DNA of 64,000 nucleotides from assembly GCA_016709495.1 (NCBI GenBank), contig JADJMS010000013.1, forward strand, positions 109,664 to 173,663. Direction: 5' to 3'. Source of the stretch: Candidatus Dechloromonas phosphorivorans (lineage in GTDB: Bacteria; Pseudomonadota; Gammaproteobacteria; Burkholderiales; Rhodocyclaceae). The position numbers were made by a program, and so were the translations under genes. Under the pieces are notes generated by a model that was given only the letters and a program-made list of their open reading frames with translations, was not told the DNA's origin and ran no database searches. Position 1 is the first letter of the stretch; every line of letters starts with the position of its first letter. Below are positions 1 to 7,547 of the stretch, in pieces.

Positions 1-1
1 C

Positions 2-478
2 AAATGGCGCCCACCTTTCAATTTTCTGCTCAATTCCCTGCGTTCCGTGCCGGAGCTGGTCTGGGCCACCATCACCGCACTGGCAGTCGGTCTCGGCCCC
101 TTTGCCGGCGCCCTGGCCCTGGCCTTGCACACAAGCGGCGTTCTTGGCCGTCTTTATGCGGAAGCCCTGGCCAACGCGCCCGCCACACCCGGCCGGGCAC
201 TACAGCTGAGCGGTGCATCCGGAGGCCTCGCCTTTCTCTACGGGACACTGCCCGGTGCCGCCCCGCAACTGATCGCCTACACGCTCTACCGCTGGGAAAT
301 GAACATCCGCATGGCTGCCATTCTCGGCTTCGTCGGTGCCGGCGGCCTCGGCCAGTTACTTTATTTCGAGCTGTCGCTTTTTCACCATGCGCAGGCGTCG
401 ACCGTCATCATTGCCATGCTGCTGTTGTCGATCGCCGTCGACCAGAGCAGCGCCTGGCTGCGCCAGCGGATGCGCTAA
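2..478 (+). CDS. Phosphonate-type ABC transporter permease, C-terminal part (partial)
   Basis: This open frame enters from the left edge, so the N-terminus is missing. The visible 158 residues start with the segment LLNSLRSVPELVWA, which is typical of PhnE/PtxC inner-membrane permeases just before their conserved cytoplasmic loop. The region around residues 75-110 (GTLPGAAPQLIAYTLYRWE, then a Gly-rich IGFVGAGGLGQ-like stretch) fits the EAA loop that contacts the ATPase. At least three hydrophobic membrane segments are visible. It would import phosphonate or a related phosphorus oxyanion with a periplasmic binding protein and an ATPase lying outside the window. Substrate cannot be told from this fragment. 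Confidence 0.8.
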   Translation, partial: KWRPPFNFLLNSLRSVPELVWATITALAVGLGPFAGALALALHTSGVLGRLYAEALANAPATPGRALQLSGASGGLAFLYGTLPGAAPQLIAYTLYRWEMNIRMAAILGFVGAGGLGQLLYFELSLFHHAQASTVIIAMLLLSIAVDQSSAWLRQRMR

Positions 479-533
479 AAATATTCAAGATTTGATTCAT
501 AATTGCCGTTCCTTTAATCCACTCAGGATAGTC

Positions 534-896
534 ATGGCCCGTCAGCGCGGCAATGTGCGCGACTTTCCCGGCAAACGCTGGCTTAATCTCGGCCTGCGCA
601 CCGTGCACATCGCCGGCATCGTTCTACTTGGCGCTGCGCTACTGGGTGGAACCGATAGCAGCCAGGGCGCAATCATTGCATTTGTCTCCGGGCTTGGCAT
701 GTTCGCCAGCGACACCTGGGCCAATCCTGTTCAATTGCGTGAAGTGGCCGGTTTTGGCGTTCTGGTCAAACTCGGCCTGGTCGCCGGGATGGTGCTGCAA
801 CCGTCTCAGGCCATGAATATTTTCTGGCTGATTCTGGTCATTTCGACACTCCTCTCGCACGCCCCCGGCGCGCTGCGTCATCGCCAGCTGTTCTGA
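534..896 (+). CDS. Small four-helix membrane protein, function unknown
   Basis: A 120-residue protein starting MARQRGNVRDFPGK. The N-terminus is basic and cytoplasmic-looking, followed by four hydrophobic segments near residues 22-40, 46-62, 73-92 and 95-112, so an integral inner-membrane protein is expected. The frame is open further upstream inside the permease gene, but the ATG at 534 is chosen because it begins the part with protein-like composition and lies beyond the permease stop. It precedes a DsrE-family gene in the same direction by 24 bases, so co-transcription is likely. I do not recognise the family. Confidence 0.65.
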   Translation: MARQRGNVRDFPGKRWLNLGLRTVHIAGIVLLGAALLGGTDSSQGAIIAFVSGLGMFASDTWANPVQLREVAGFGVLVKLGLVAGMVLQPSQAMNIFWLILVISTLLSHAPGALRHRQLF

Positions 897-920
897 CTTT
901 TTCCTTACAGGCCATCAATC

Positions 921-1274
921 ATGCAAAACATCCTGATCATCATTCACGCACCACCTTACGGCAGCGAACGAGTTCTTTCCGCCTTGCGCCTGGCAACAGC
1001 GCTGGCTGGCAACGATGCCAAGCCAGCCATCCGCATTTTTCTGATGTCGGACGCTACCGTACTTGGCCTGCCCAACCAGATCGACGGCGCCGGTAATGGA
1101 CTGCAAGGCATGGTTGAACAGCTGATCGCCCAAGGCGTCGAAATTCGCCTGTGCCGCACTTGCGCCTTGGCCCGAGGACTCGGCGATTTGCCCTTGATTC
1201 CCGGCGCGACGATAGGCACGCTGGTTGAATTGGCGGAAGCAACGCTGCAGGCCGACAAAGTCATTACGTTCTAA
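921..1274 (+). CDS. DsrE/YchN-family sulfur-relay-like protein
   Basis: A 117-residue protein with the DsrE/F fold signature: N-terminal strand MQNILIIIHAPPYGSER, then an alpha/beta pattern and the central segment with MSDATVLGLPNQ. A cysteine pair sits in the segment LCRTCALARGL (near residues 77-80), close to where DsrE-like proteins carry their reactive cysteine. Family members are small soluble proteins in sulfur transfer or of unknown function. It follows the small membrane protein by 24 bases. The exact partner and substrate are not indicated by the neighbours. Confidence 0.8.
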   Translation: MQNILIIIHAPPYGSERVLSALRLATALAGNDAKPAIRIFLMSDATVLGLPNQIDGAGNGLQGMVEQLIAQGVEIRLCRTCALARGLGDLPLIPGATIGTLVELAEATLQADKVITF

Positions 1275-1288
1275 CACAGCCGAAACCT

Positions 1289-1322
1289 GTTTCGGTCAAC
1301 GCCAAAAAAGAGTCAAATTTTT
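1289..1322 (+). repeat. Uptake-like motif copy
   Basis: Core GTTTCGGTCAAC (one mismatch), then GCC, an A-run and an AAATTTT tract. It lies before the DUF1302 start. Confidence 0.75.
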
Positions 1323-3123
1323 TGCCGCCTAAAATCATCTGGCAACACGCGCTGCTCTACGCCTCTTCTACCCTGATCTGGCCGTCTGCTCAGGCGGCTG
1401 AGTTCGAGTTCGGCGAAGGCAAGTTGATCGTAACCGGGGCCATTTTTGCCGGCACCGTTGTCCGCACTGACAAACCGGACCCCACAGTGCTGCCCGATAA
1501 CAATAGTCGTCTGGTCGGCATCAAAGGCGGGGCAATTACCCCGTCCGCCGGCCGCAACCAGGATGACGGCAACCTCAATTTCAAGCAGGGCGATGCGGTC
1601 AGCACGGTCCTCAAAGGCTACCTTTCGCTCGAGTACAAGCTCGGCGACTTTGGCGCCGTATTAAGCGGCAAGGCCTGGCACGACTATGCACTGACGAATC
1701 AGGAAGTACCCTGGGGCAACCTGGGCAACAATTATGCGGCGGACCAGCCCTTAAGTGACAGGGGCGCCAATCCCTACTCAGCTTTTAGTGGCGTCCAGAT
1801 CGACAATGCTCACGGTTACGGACATCACCAAAATGACAATTTCGCGGTCGACTGGAAATTAGGCTGGCAAAAAATTGACTGGGGCCAGCGCTTCATCATT
1901 CTAGGTGGCTTGCGTGACCTGACGCCGGTCGACTTTGCTGCATTGGTTCGCCCCGGCACCTTGCGCGATGAAGAAACGCGCATCGCGATTCCTGCCCTGT
2001 CGCTCAATTTTGGCCTGACTCAAAATACCTAACTCGAAGGTTTTTACCAGTTCAGTTTTACCCCCAACGCGCCGAATCATTGCGGCACCTTTATCGTTCA
2101 GGGCGACTTTTCATCGCCCGGTTGCGACAAATTGATGTTCGGCAATATCTCGGATCGCGAGGCGATCAAAACGGGTCGCTATCTGCGACGAGCAGAAACG
2201 CCGGCGGTATCGAACAGCGGGCAATTCGGGCTCGCCCTGCGCCACAAGTTGCCTTCGCTCAATACCGATCTCGGCTTTTTCGCCACGCAGTTTCACTCGC
2301 GACAGTCCTTCTACAGTGCCTACACCGCCAAAATTACAACCGGCACCCAGCTTTTCAATCCCGCCACACCCGATCTGAACCCCAAGTATTTCACCGAGTA
2401 CCCCGAGGAAATCCGGATGTTCGGCACCAGTTTTGAGACACGCTTTCGCGGCGGCGCGGTTTATGGCGAACTAAGCTATCGACCCAATCAACCGCTACAG
2501 TACAACGGCGTCGATCTGCTCAATGCCGCACTATTATCGTCAAATACGGCCTCCCCGCTGAGCACCAGCCTGCACGCGCTCAGCCCCGGAGCAAAATTCA
2601 AGGGCTGGGAAGCGCACAAGGCAGTTCAATTGCAGCTTGGCAGTAATTTCGTGATCCCCAAAGTGCTGGGCGCCACCGGTTTGTCCTTGGGTGGAGAAAT
2701 GATTTACAAGGGCATCCCCGATTTACCGGACCAAGGTGAATTCCGCTTCGGCAGAGCCGATGTCTTTGGCTCCGCCGGCTGGAACGGTGCCGCTTGCGCA
2801 GCACCGGCGACCGAAAAGCAGTGCTCCCGTAATGGCTACGTCTCGCGCCACGCCTTTGGTTATCGCTTGCGTGCCGGCTTGCGCTATGCCGAAGTGGTCA
2901 GCGGGTTGATCTGACCCCGTCCATTTTCTTTGCCCATGATGTTTCAGGCTGGGCCGGCGACAACACTTTGAACGAAGGCCGGATGCTCGCCATCCTCTCG
3001 CTACGCGCCGACTTCCAGAAAAAATGGGTCGCCCAGATTGCCTGGCAACCGACCTGGGGAGGCGAATACAACAACCAGTCGGACCGCAGCACGGTTCAGG
3101 CCAATCTTGGCTATACGTTCTAA
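1322..3123 (+). pseudogene. DUF1302-family outer-membrane protein, interrupted by a stop and a frameshift
   Basis: Three pieces join into one DUF1302-like protein of about 600 residues. The first piece (1322-2032) starts at a TTG and has a signal peptide ending near AQAAEFEFG. An in-frame TAA at 2030-2032 interrupts it, but the same frame continues (LEGFYQFSFTP) through 2914. Near 2895 a one-base shift is needed to continue as VDLTPSIFFAHDVSGWAGD and finish with NLGYTF at 3123, a terminal Phe typical of outer-membrane beta-barrels. DUF1302 proteins often pair with a DUF1329 gene, and none is seen here. The lesions may be real decay or consensus errors. A copy of the repeated uptake-like motif overlaps the start. 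Confidence 0.75.
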
Positions 3124-3140
3124 GTGAACCGGAAACCCGC

Positions 3141-3479
3141 CTAAAGAGACTTTTGGTACTCTGCTTCAGCCCACAGTGCTTTGGCAAAGGCTTTCCAGGC
3201 GACACCACCATGGGTCTCGACGCCAACGGAGGCGCTTTCTTCCATCGTGCGCAGCATGATTGCCGCCAACCCAAAGAGATCGAGCTTGGCCATCAACTTG
3301 TAATCGACCGGCGCCGAAGCGGGAACCTTGATATCTTTTGCTGTCGGGGAAAGCGCCTCGCGGGCAAGCTTACGCACCTGTGCCTCGTTATTCCAGTCAA
3401 TCCCGAGAACAACCCCCTTCCGTTCAATTTGCAGTTCGATTTCTTTGGTGCTTGCCGCGTAATTTTCGAATCCAGTCAT
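3141..3479 (-). CDS. Hypothetical protein, 112 residues
   Basis: A small soluble, mixed-charge protein beginning MTGFENYAASTKEIELQIER. It has no signal peptide, membrane segment or cysteine-rich motif, and no family is recognised. It is transcribed divergently from phosphoglucomutase. A 19-base palindrome at 3511-3529 sits between them. An AGGTG-like ribosome site precedes the ATG. Composition and codon use look like the neighbours, which supports a real gene. Confidence 0.6.
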   Translation of the reverse strand: MTGFENYAASTKEIELQIERKGVVLGIDWNNEAQVRKLAREALSPTAKDIKVPASAPVDYKLMAKLDLFGLAAIMLRTMEESASVGVETHGGVAWKAFAKALWAEAEYQKSL

Positions 3480-3510
3480 TTTTCACCTCTTGCCTATCGA
3501 TAAGTTACTA

Positions 3511-3529
3511 AACCATGAAATTCATGGTT
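3511..3529. promoter_or_regulatory. 19-base palindrome between divergent genes
   Basis: Two nine-base arms, AACCATGAA and TTCATGGTT, are separated by one base. The palindrome lies between the hypothetical gene at 3141-3479 and pgm at 3620, so it could be an operator for either. No T-run follows, so it is not a simple terminator. Confidence 0.35.
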
Positions 3530-3619
3530 GGTGATTTTCCGCAAGATAGTCTTGCCTCGGCCATGCGAAGGGATCACCATAAGCTTTTCACCCGATCAGA
3601 ATAACTCAAGGAAAAGAAC

Positions 3620-5254
3620 ATGGCTCATCCTCTTGCCGGCCAGGTGGCCCCGGTTGCCAGCCTGACTGATATTCCCGCTTTGCTGGCGGCTTACCGGAAT
3701 GTACCGGACATCAACAACCCAACCCAGCGCGTTGCCTTTGGCACCAGCGGCCATCGCGGCAGCGCCTTGAACGGCAGCTTCAACGAGGCGCACATACTGG
3801 CAATCGCTCAGGCGGTTGCGGAATACCGGGCGCAGGCCGGGATCAACGGCCCGTTGTTTCTCGGCAAGGACACCCATGCTCTTTCTGATCCGGCGCAACA
3901 GACGACGCTGGAAGTGCTCGCTGCCAACGACGTACTGACGCATTTGCAAGCCGATGATGGCTACACGCCGACGCCGGTCATTTCGCGCGCCATTCTCACA
4001 TTCAACGCCGCCAACAAAACCACTCGGGCGGACGGCATCGTCATCACGCCGTCGCACAATCCGCCGCAGGATGGCGGCATCAAGTACAACCCGCCGCATG
4101 GCGGCCCGGCCGATACCGATGTCACCGGCTGGATCGAGCAACGCGCCAATGCGCTGATGGCCGACGGCAATCGGGGCGTCAAGCGGCTGCCTTATGCACA
4201 AGCCTTGAATGCGCCGACCACCAAGGCAGTTGATCTGATGACGCCTTATATTGCCGACCTCGGCAAAGTCATCGACATGGAAGCAATCCGCAAGGCGAAT
4301 CTGCGGATCGGAGTCGATCCCCTGGGTGGTGCCGCCGTTGCTTACTGGCAGCCGATTGCCGAGCTTTACGGGCTGAATATCGAAGTCGTCAATCCACAGG
4401 TTGATCCGGCCTTTGGCTTCATGACGCTCGATCACGATGGCAAGATCCGCATGGATTGCTCCAGCCCTTACGCGATGGCCAGCCTGGTCGCGCTCAAGGA
4501 CCGGTTCGACATTGCCTGGGGCAATGATGCTGACGTCGACCGGCATGGCATCGTCACGCCATCGATTGGCCTGCTCAACCCGAACCACTATCTGGCAGTT
4601 GCCATTCAATACCTGCTCAGCCATCGCCCGGCCTGGCCGGTCAGCGCGGCTGTCGGCAAAACACTGGTTTCAAGCAGTTTGATCGACCGCGTTGTTGCCA
4701 GCCTAGGCCGCAAGTTGCAGGAAGTGCCGGTTGGCTTCAAGTGGTTTTCTGGTGGTCTGCTTGACGGCAGCATCTGTTTCGGCGGCGAGGAAAGTGCCGG
4801 GGCCAGCTTCCTGAGTCGCGATGGTTCGGTATGGACGACGGACAAGGACGGCATCATCCTTGGCCTGCTGGCTGCTGAAATCACCGCCGTCACCGGCAAG
4901 GATCCTGGCCGTCACTATCAGGATATGGCCGCCCGCTTCGGCACGCCGTATTACATCCGGATTGATGCGCCAGCCAGCCCGGCGCAAAAGGCTGCGTTCA
5001 AGCAACTAACAGGTGATCGCGTCAGTGCCGCGACGCTGGCCGGTGAAACGATCACCGCCCGCCTGACCCGCGCACCGGGCAACGACGCAGCCATCGGTGG
5101 ACTCAAGGTAACGACGGAGAACGGCTGGTTTGCCGCCCGGCCATCCGGCACCGAGGATATTTACAAGTTGTACGCCGAGAGTTTCAAGAGCGCTGCGCAT
5201 TTGCAGCAGATCGTCGACGAAGCCAAACAGATCGTCACAGCAGCGCTGGCCTGA
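3620..5254 (+). CDS. pgm: Alpha-D-glucose phosphate-specific phosphoglucomutase
   Basis: A 544-residue cytosolic enzyme that interconverts glucose 1-phosphate and glucose 6-phosphate, feeding glycogen, trehalose and envelope sugar synthesis. The active-site serine loop is visible as TPSHNPPQDGGIKYNPPHGG near residue 143. The metal-binding loop (NDADVDRHG) lies near residue 300, the sugar-binding GGEESAG loop near 390, and the phosphate-binding RPSGTEDIYKLYAE segment near the C-terminus. Length and order match the long bacterial Pgm type. The ATG at 3620 has the ribosome site AAGGAAA just upstream. It converges on the small secreted-protein gene at 5301, with a stem-loop between them. Confidence 0.95.
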   Translation: MAHPLAGQVAPVASLTDIPALLAAYRNVPDINNPTQRVAFGTSGHRGSALNGSFNEAHILAIAQAVAEYRAQAGINGPLFLGKDTHALSDPAQQTTLEVLAANDVLTHLQADDGYTPTPVISRAILTFNAANKTTRADGIVITPSHNPPQDGGIKYNPPHGGPADTDVTGWIEQRANALMADGNRGVKRLPYAQALNAPTTKAVDLMTPYIADLGKVIDMEAIRKANLRIGVDPLGGAAVAYWQPIAELYGLNIEVVNPQVDPAFGFMTLDHDGKIRMDCSSPYAMASLVALKDRFDIAWGNDADVDRHGIVTPSIGLLNPNHYLAVAIQYLLSHRPAWPVSAAVGKTLVSSSLIDRVVASLGRKLQEVPVGFKWFSGGLLDGSICFGGEESAGASFLSRDGSVWTTDKDGIILGLLAAEITAVTGKDPGRHYQDMAARFGTPYYIRIDAPASPAQKAAFKQLTGDRVSAATLAGETITARLTRAPGNDAAIGGLKVTTENGWFAARPSGTEDIYKLYAESFKSAAHLQQIVDEAKQIVTAALA

Positions 5255-5260
5255 AAAAAT

Positions 5261-5285
5261 ATGGCCCGCCACCGGGGCGGGCCAT
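5261..5285 (-). terminator. Stem-loop terminator between convergent genes
   Basis: A perfect ten-base stem, ATGGCCCGCC with its complement, encloses a five-base loop. Read on the minus strand it is followed by a run of six T, so it should end transcription of the formate dehydrogenase operon; on the plus strand the T-run is short. Confidence 0.75.
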
Positions 5286-5300
5286 TTCAGGCAAAAAGAC

Positions 5301-5630
5301 TTACTTTTTAACTTCAGGCGCTGCCGGTGCGGCGGCGGGTGCTGGCGCAGGAGGTGCAGCTGCCGCCGGTGGAGCAGGAGGAGGCGGAGGGGGAATTGGC
5401 GTCGGCTTGACGACGATACCCTTGGCCTTCTGATCCTTGATGTATTTCTCGGCAACGCGGTCCTGCGATTTGCCAAGCAACTCACCTTCAACCTTGGCGG
5501 TTTCTGCCGCCTTGACCTTGGCTTCCTCGGCTTTGGCCTTGGCCTCTTCGCTCGGCGGCGGCAATTTGGCCCAGGCGCCGGCACTTGTTACGGTCAACGC
5601 CAAAATAAGGGCAAATTTTCTTAGCTTCAT
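5301..5630 (-). CDS. Small secreted Pro/Ala-rich protein at the end of the formate dehydrogenase operon
   Basis: A 109-residue protein with a clear signal peptide (MKLRKFALILALTVTSAGAWA, cut after AWA). A Lys/Ala/Glu helical stretch (residues 27-75) follows, then a Pro-run and an Ala/Pro tail ending EVKK. It is predicted to be periplasmic; no catalytic motif or heme site is present. It follows the gamma-subunit gene by 15 bases in the same direction and is probably the last gene of that operon. A copy of the uptake-like motif encodes part of the signal peptide (ALTVT). Function unknown. Confidence 0.7.
   Translation of the reverse strand: MKLRKFALILALTVTSAGAWAKLPPPSEEAKAKAEEAKVKAAETAKVEGELLGKSQDRVAEKYIKDQKAKGIVVKPTPIPPPPPPAPPAAAAPPAPAPAAAPAAPEVKK
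5587..5619 (+). repeat. Uptake-like motif copy
   Basis: Core GTTACGGTCAAC, GCC, then AAAATAA and AAATTTT tracts. It is antisense to the signal-peptide codons of the small secreted protein. Confidence 0.85.
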
Positions 5631-5645
5631 TTCACATTCCTCCCA

Positions 5646-6653
5646 TTAACCCTGTGGGTGCCCGGACTTGCCGGCTTTAACGTCGTTGAACCATTCTTCG
5701 TGATGCTCACGCGCCCAGGTTTCATCGACATAACCGGTTTCCATTGATTTGTAGGCGCCATGCACACCGATTGTGCCCATGTAGATGTGGCCGAATGAAA
5801 GCACCAGCATGACGATGGCGGCAACGGCATGAACCAGATTGGCCAGCTGCATGTCGGCCCGAGTCTGCCCAAAGTTCGGGAAATCAAGGACCAGACCGGA
5901 GACCGCAACGGTCAGACCGAGGATGGTAACGCCGATCCAGAACCAGGTTTTTTCGCCGAAGTTGAAGCGCCCCGATGGCACATGCTCACCGCTCAGCAAG
6001 CCACCGGCCTTGGCGATCCACTGCGCGTCGATGTTTTGCCAGACGTTGTCACGCGCCCAGACGGCAATCATCGCCAGCATTGAGATCACAAAAATCGGCC
6101 CGATAAAGTTATGCACGTTTTTTCCCAGCACCATCAGGTAGCCAAACAGGCTATGGCCGATCACAGGTATCAGAACGTGCTTGCCAAACAAAATCCCCAG
6201 CCCGGTAAGTGCCAGAACGAGAAAACTGCCTGCAGTAATCCAATGCACCACTCGTTCATAACGCGGAAAACGCTGGATCAGTTTGCCCGTCAGCTTGTCG
6301 TGATTGGTCAGCGGACCTTTGATCTTGTAGAAGCCAAATATCGCAGCAACCACCAATAGCAGCAACCACCCCCCATAAAAGGTCACCACGTCATTGCGCA
6401 GATGCCGCCATGAGTCGCCGCCGGTCTGAATCAGCACGCCCGCCTCATTCGCCGGATTGTTGGTGAAATGCGCCTTGTCCTGGCGCACTTCAGCCCACAT
6501 TGGCGCGTTATTGCCGGGTTGGCTCTGCTGTCGCTCAGCCTGTTTTTGTGCCGGCGGCGCATCTGCCGCACGCAGCGGCATGCTCCAGGCCAGCATCAGG
6601 CAGACGGCAATCAGCCAGCGCCCGAGCCAGGAAGCATAATTTGAAGTCGTCAT
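5646..6653 (-). CDS. Formate dehydrogenase gamma subunit (cytochrome b556)
   Basis: A 335-residue membrane cytochrome b that takes electrons from the periplasmic alpha/beta subunits and passes them to the quinone pool. An N-terminal signal-like helix is followed by a periplasmic stretch (AADAPPAQ onward), then four strongly hydrophobic segments. Candidate heme ligands are His in ERVVHWITAG, GHSLFGYLM, KNVHNFIGP and NLVHAVAAI. I place the start at 6653, where a GAGG ribosome site precedes ATG; the frame upstream has no protein-like character. It begins just after the lipoprotein gene stop. About 110 residues longer than E. coli FdnI, as is usual for this beta-proteobacterial type. Confidence 0.92.
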   Translation of the reverse strand: MTTSNYASWLGRWLIAVCLMLAWSMPLRAADAPPAQKQAERQQSQPGNNAPMWAEVRQDKAHFTNNPANEAGVLIQTGGDSWRHLRNDVVTFYGGWLLLLVVAAIFGFYKIKGPLTNHDKLTGKLIQRFPRYERVVHWITAGSFLVLALTGLGILFGKHVLIPVIGHSLFGYLMVLGKNVHNFIGPIFVISMLAMIAVWARDNVWQNIDAQWIAKAGGLLSGEHVPSGRFNFGEKTWFWIGVTILGLTVAVSGLVLDFPNFGQTRADMQLANLVHAVAAIVMLVLSFGHIYMGTIGVHGAYKSMETGYVDETWAREHHEEWFNDVKAGKSGHPQG

Positions 6654-6663
6654 CGTCAACTCC

Positions 6664-6885
6664 TCAGTTAGCTTTCTTGTACTCGTTTTGCGCCTGATTG
6701 CGTGCGGCCAGCGCGGCCTCCCAGGCCTGCTTGTTGCCCGCAAACTGCCCACCTTCCCAGGGCCGGGTATCCGACTTGCCCTGGTAGTTGCCCGGCTTGT
6801 ACTGGGCAACTTGCGAATATTCACCGCAAGCTGAAAGACTGAGACCTAGTGTCGCGGTCAACGCCAAAATGAGTTCCTTTTTCAT
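6664..6885 (-). CDS. Small lipoprotein in the formate dehydrogenase operon
   Basis: A 73-residue protein with a lipoprotein signal peptide: MKKELILALTATLGLSLSAC, with the lipobox LSAC and Cys20 as the acylated residue. The mature part of about 53 residues is polar with many Gln, Asn and Gly. It sits between the beta and gamma subunit genes and overlaps the beta-gene stop by four bases, so it is translationally coupled and probably serves the complex. Its role is not known to me. A copy of the uptake-like motif lies in the signal-peptide codons. Confidence 0.75.
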   Translation of the reverse strand: MKKELILALTATLGLSLSACGEYSQVAQYKPGNYQGKSDTRPWEGGQFAGNKQAWEAALAARNQAQNEYKKAN

Positions 6886-6889
6886 TTTT
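6851..6889 (+). repeat. Uptake-like motif copy
   Basis: Core GTCGCGGTCAAC with GCC and two A/T tracts. It is antisense to the signal-peptide codons of the formate dehydrogenase lipoprotein. Confidence 0.75.
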
Positions 6890-7535
6890 GCCCCTCCCGG
6901 TTTTGTTCACGTGCGCGCTCCTGGGTACGTTCCTGCGCCTGCTCCGGTTTGCCGTAAGCCGTCGTCCAGCCCCAGGCCGCATCGCCGGCTTTGCCACGAC
7001 GCAAGGCGCGGTCGCGGAAAATATCGGAAATCACCGGCGCGTCACCTGCCAGCAAGGCCTTGGTTGCACACATTTCGGCGCAGGCCGGCAACTTGCCTTC
7101 GGAAATACGGTTGCGGCCATATTTCTCGAACTCTTCCTTGGAGTTGTTCTCTTCCGGGCCACCGGAACAGAAGGTGCATTTGTCCATCTTGCCACGTGCG
7201 CCAAAGGCCGCCGGGCCACTCGGGAACTGCGGTGCGCCAAACGGGCAGGCAAAGAGGCAGTAGCCACAACCGATACAGGCATCCTTGTTATGCAGGACCA
7301 CGCCATCTTCGGTTTTGTAGAAGCAGTTGGTCGGGCAAACCGCCATGCAGGGCGCATCCGAACAGTGCATGCAGGAGACGGAAATCGATTTTTCGCCCGG
7401 CACACCGTCGTTGATGGTGACGACACGCCGGCGATTTACGCCCCACGGCAATTCATGTTCGTTTTTACAGGCAGTGACGCAACCATTGCATTCGATGCAG
7501 CGTTCAGCGTCAGAGAGAAATTTCATACGAGCCAT
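6882..7535 (-). CDS. Formate dehydrogenase beta subunit, iron-sulfur (FDH3 type)
   Basis: A 217-residue electron-transfer subunit. Four cysteine groups for [4Fe-4S] clusters are visible: CIECNGCVTACKNEH near residue 12, CMHCSDAPCMAVCPTNC near 55, CIGCGYCLFACPFG near 87, and the split CTFC with CAEMCA near 120-155. It links the molybdenum/tungsten catalytic subunit to the membrane cytochrome b. The ATG at 7535 has an AGGAG ribosome site; an alternative start three codons in is less likely. It lacks the C-terminal membrane anchor of E. coli FdnH, fitting the shorter FDH3 beta type. It starts 12 bases after the alpha subunit. Confidence 0.93.
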   Translation of the reverse strand: MARMKFLSDAERCIECNGCVTACKNEHELPWGVNRRRVVTINDGVPGEKSISVSCMHCSDAPCMAVCPTNCFYKTEDGVVLHNKDACIGCGYCLFACPFGAPQFPSGPAAFGARGKMDKCTFCSGGPEENNSKEEFEKYGRNRISEGKLPACAEMCATKALLAGDAPVISDIFRDRALRRGKAGDAAWGWTTAYGKPEQAQERTQERAREQNREGQK

Positions 7536-7547
7536 TGTTATTCTCCT

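Noticed and set aside
3596..4624. Long minus-strand open frame inside pgm (342 codons)
   Set aside because: It lies fully antisense to a clear phosphoglucomutase gene and shows Arg/Val-rich shadow composition without domains.
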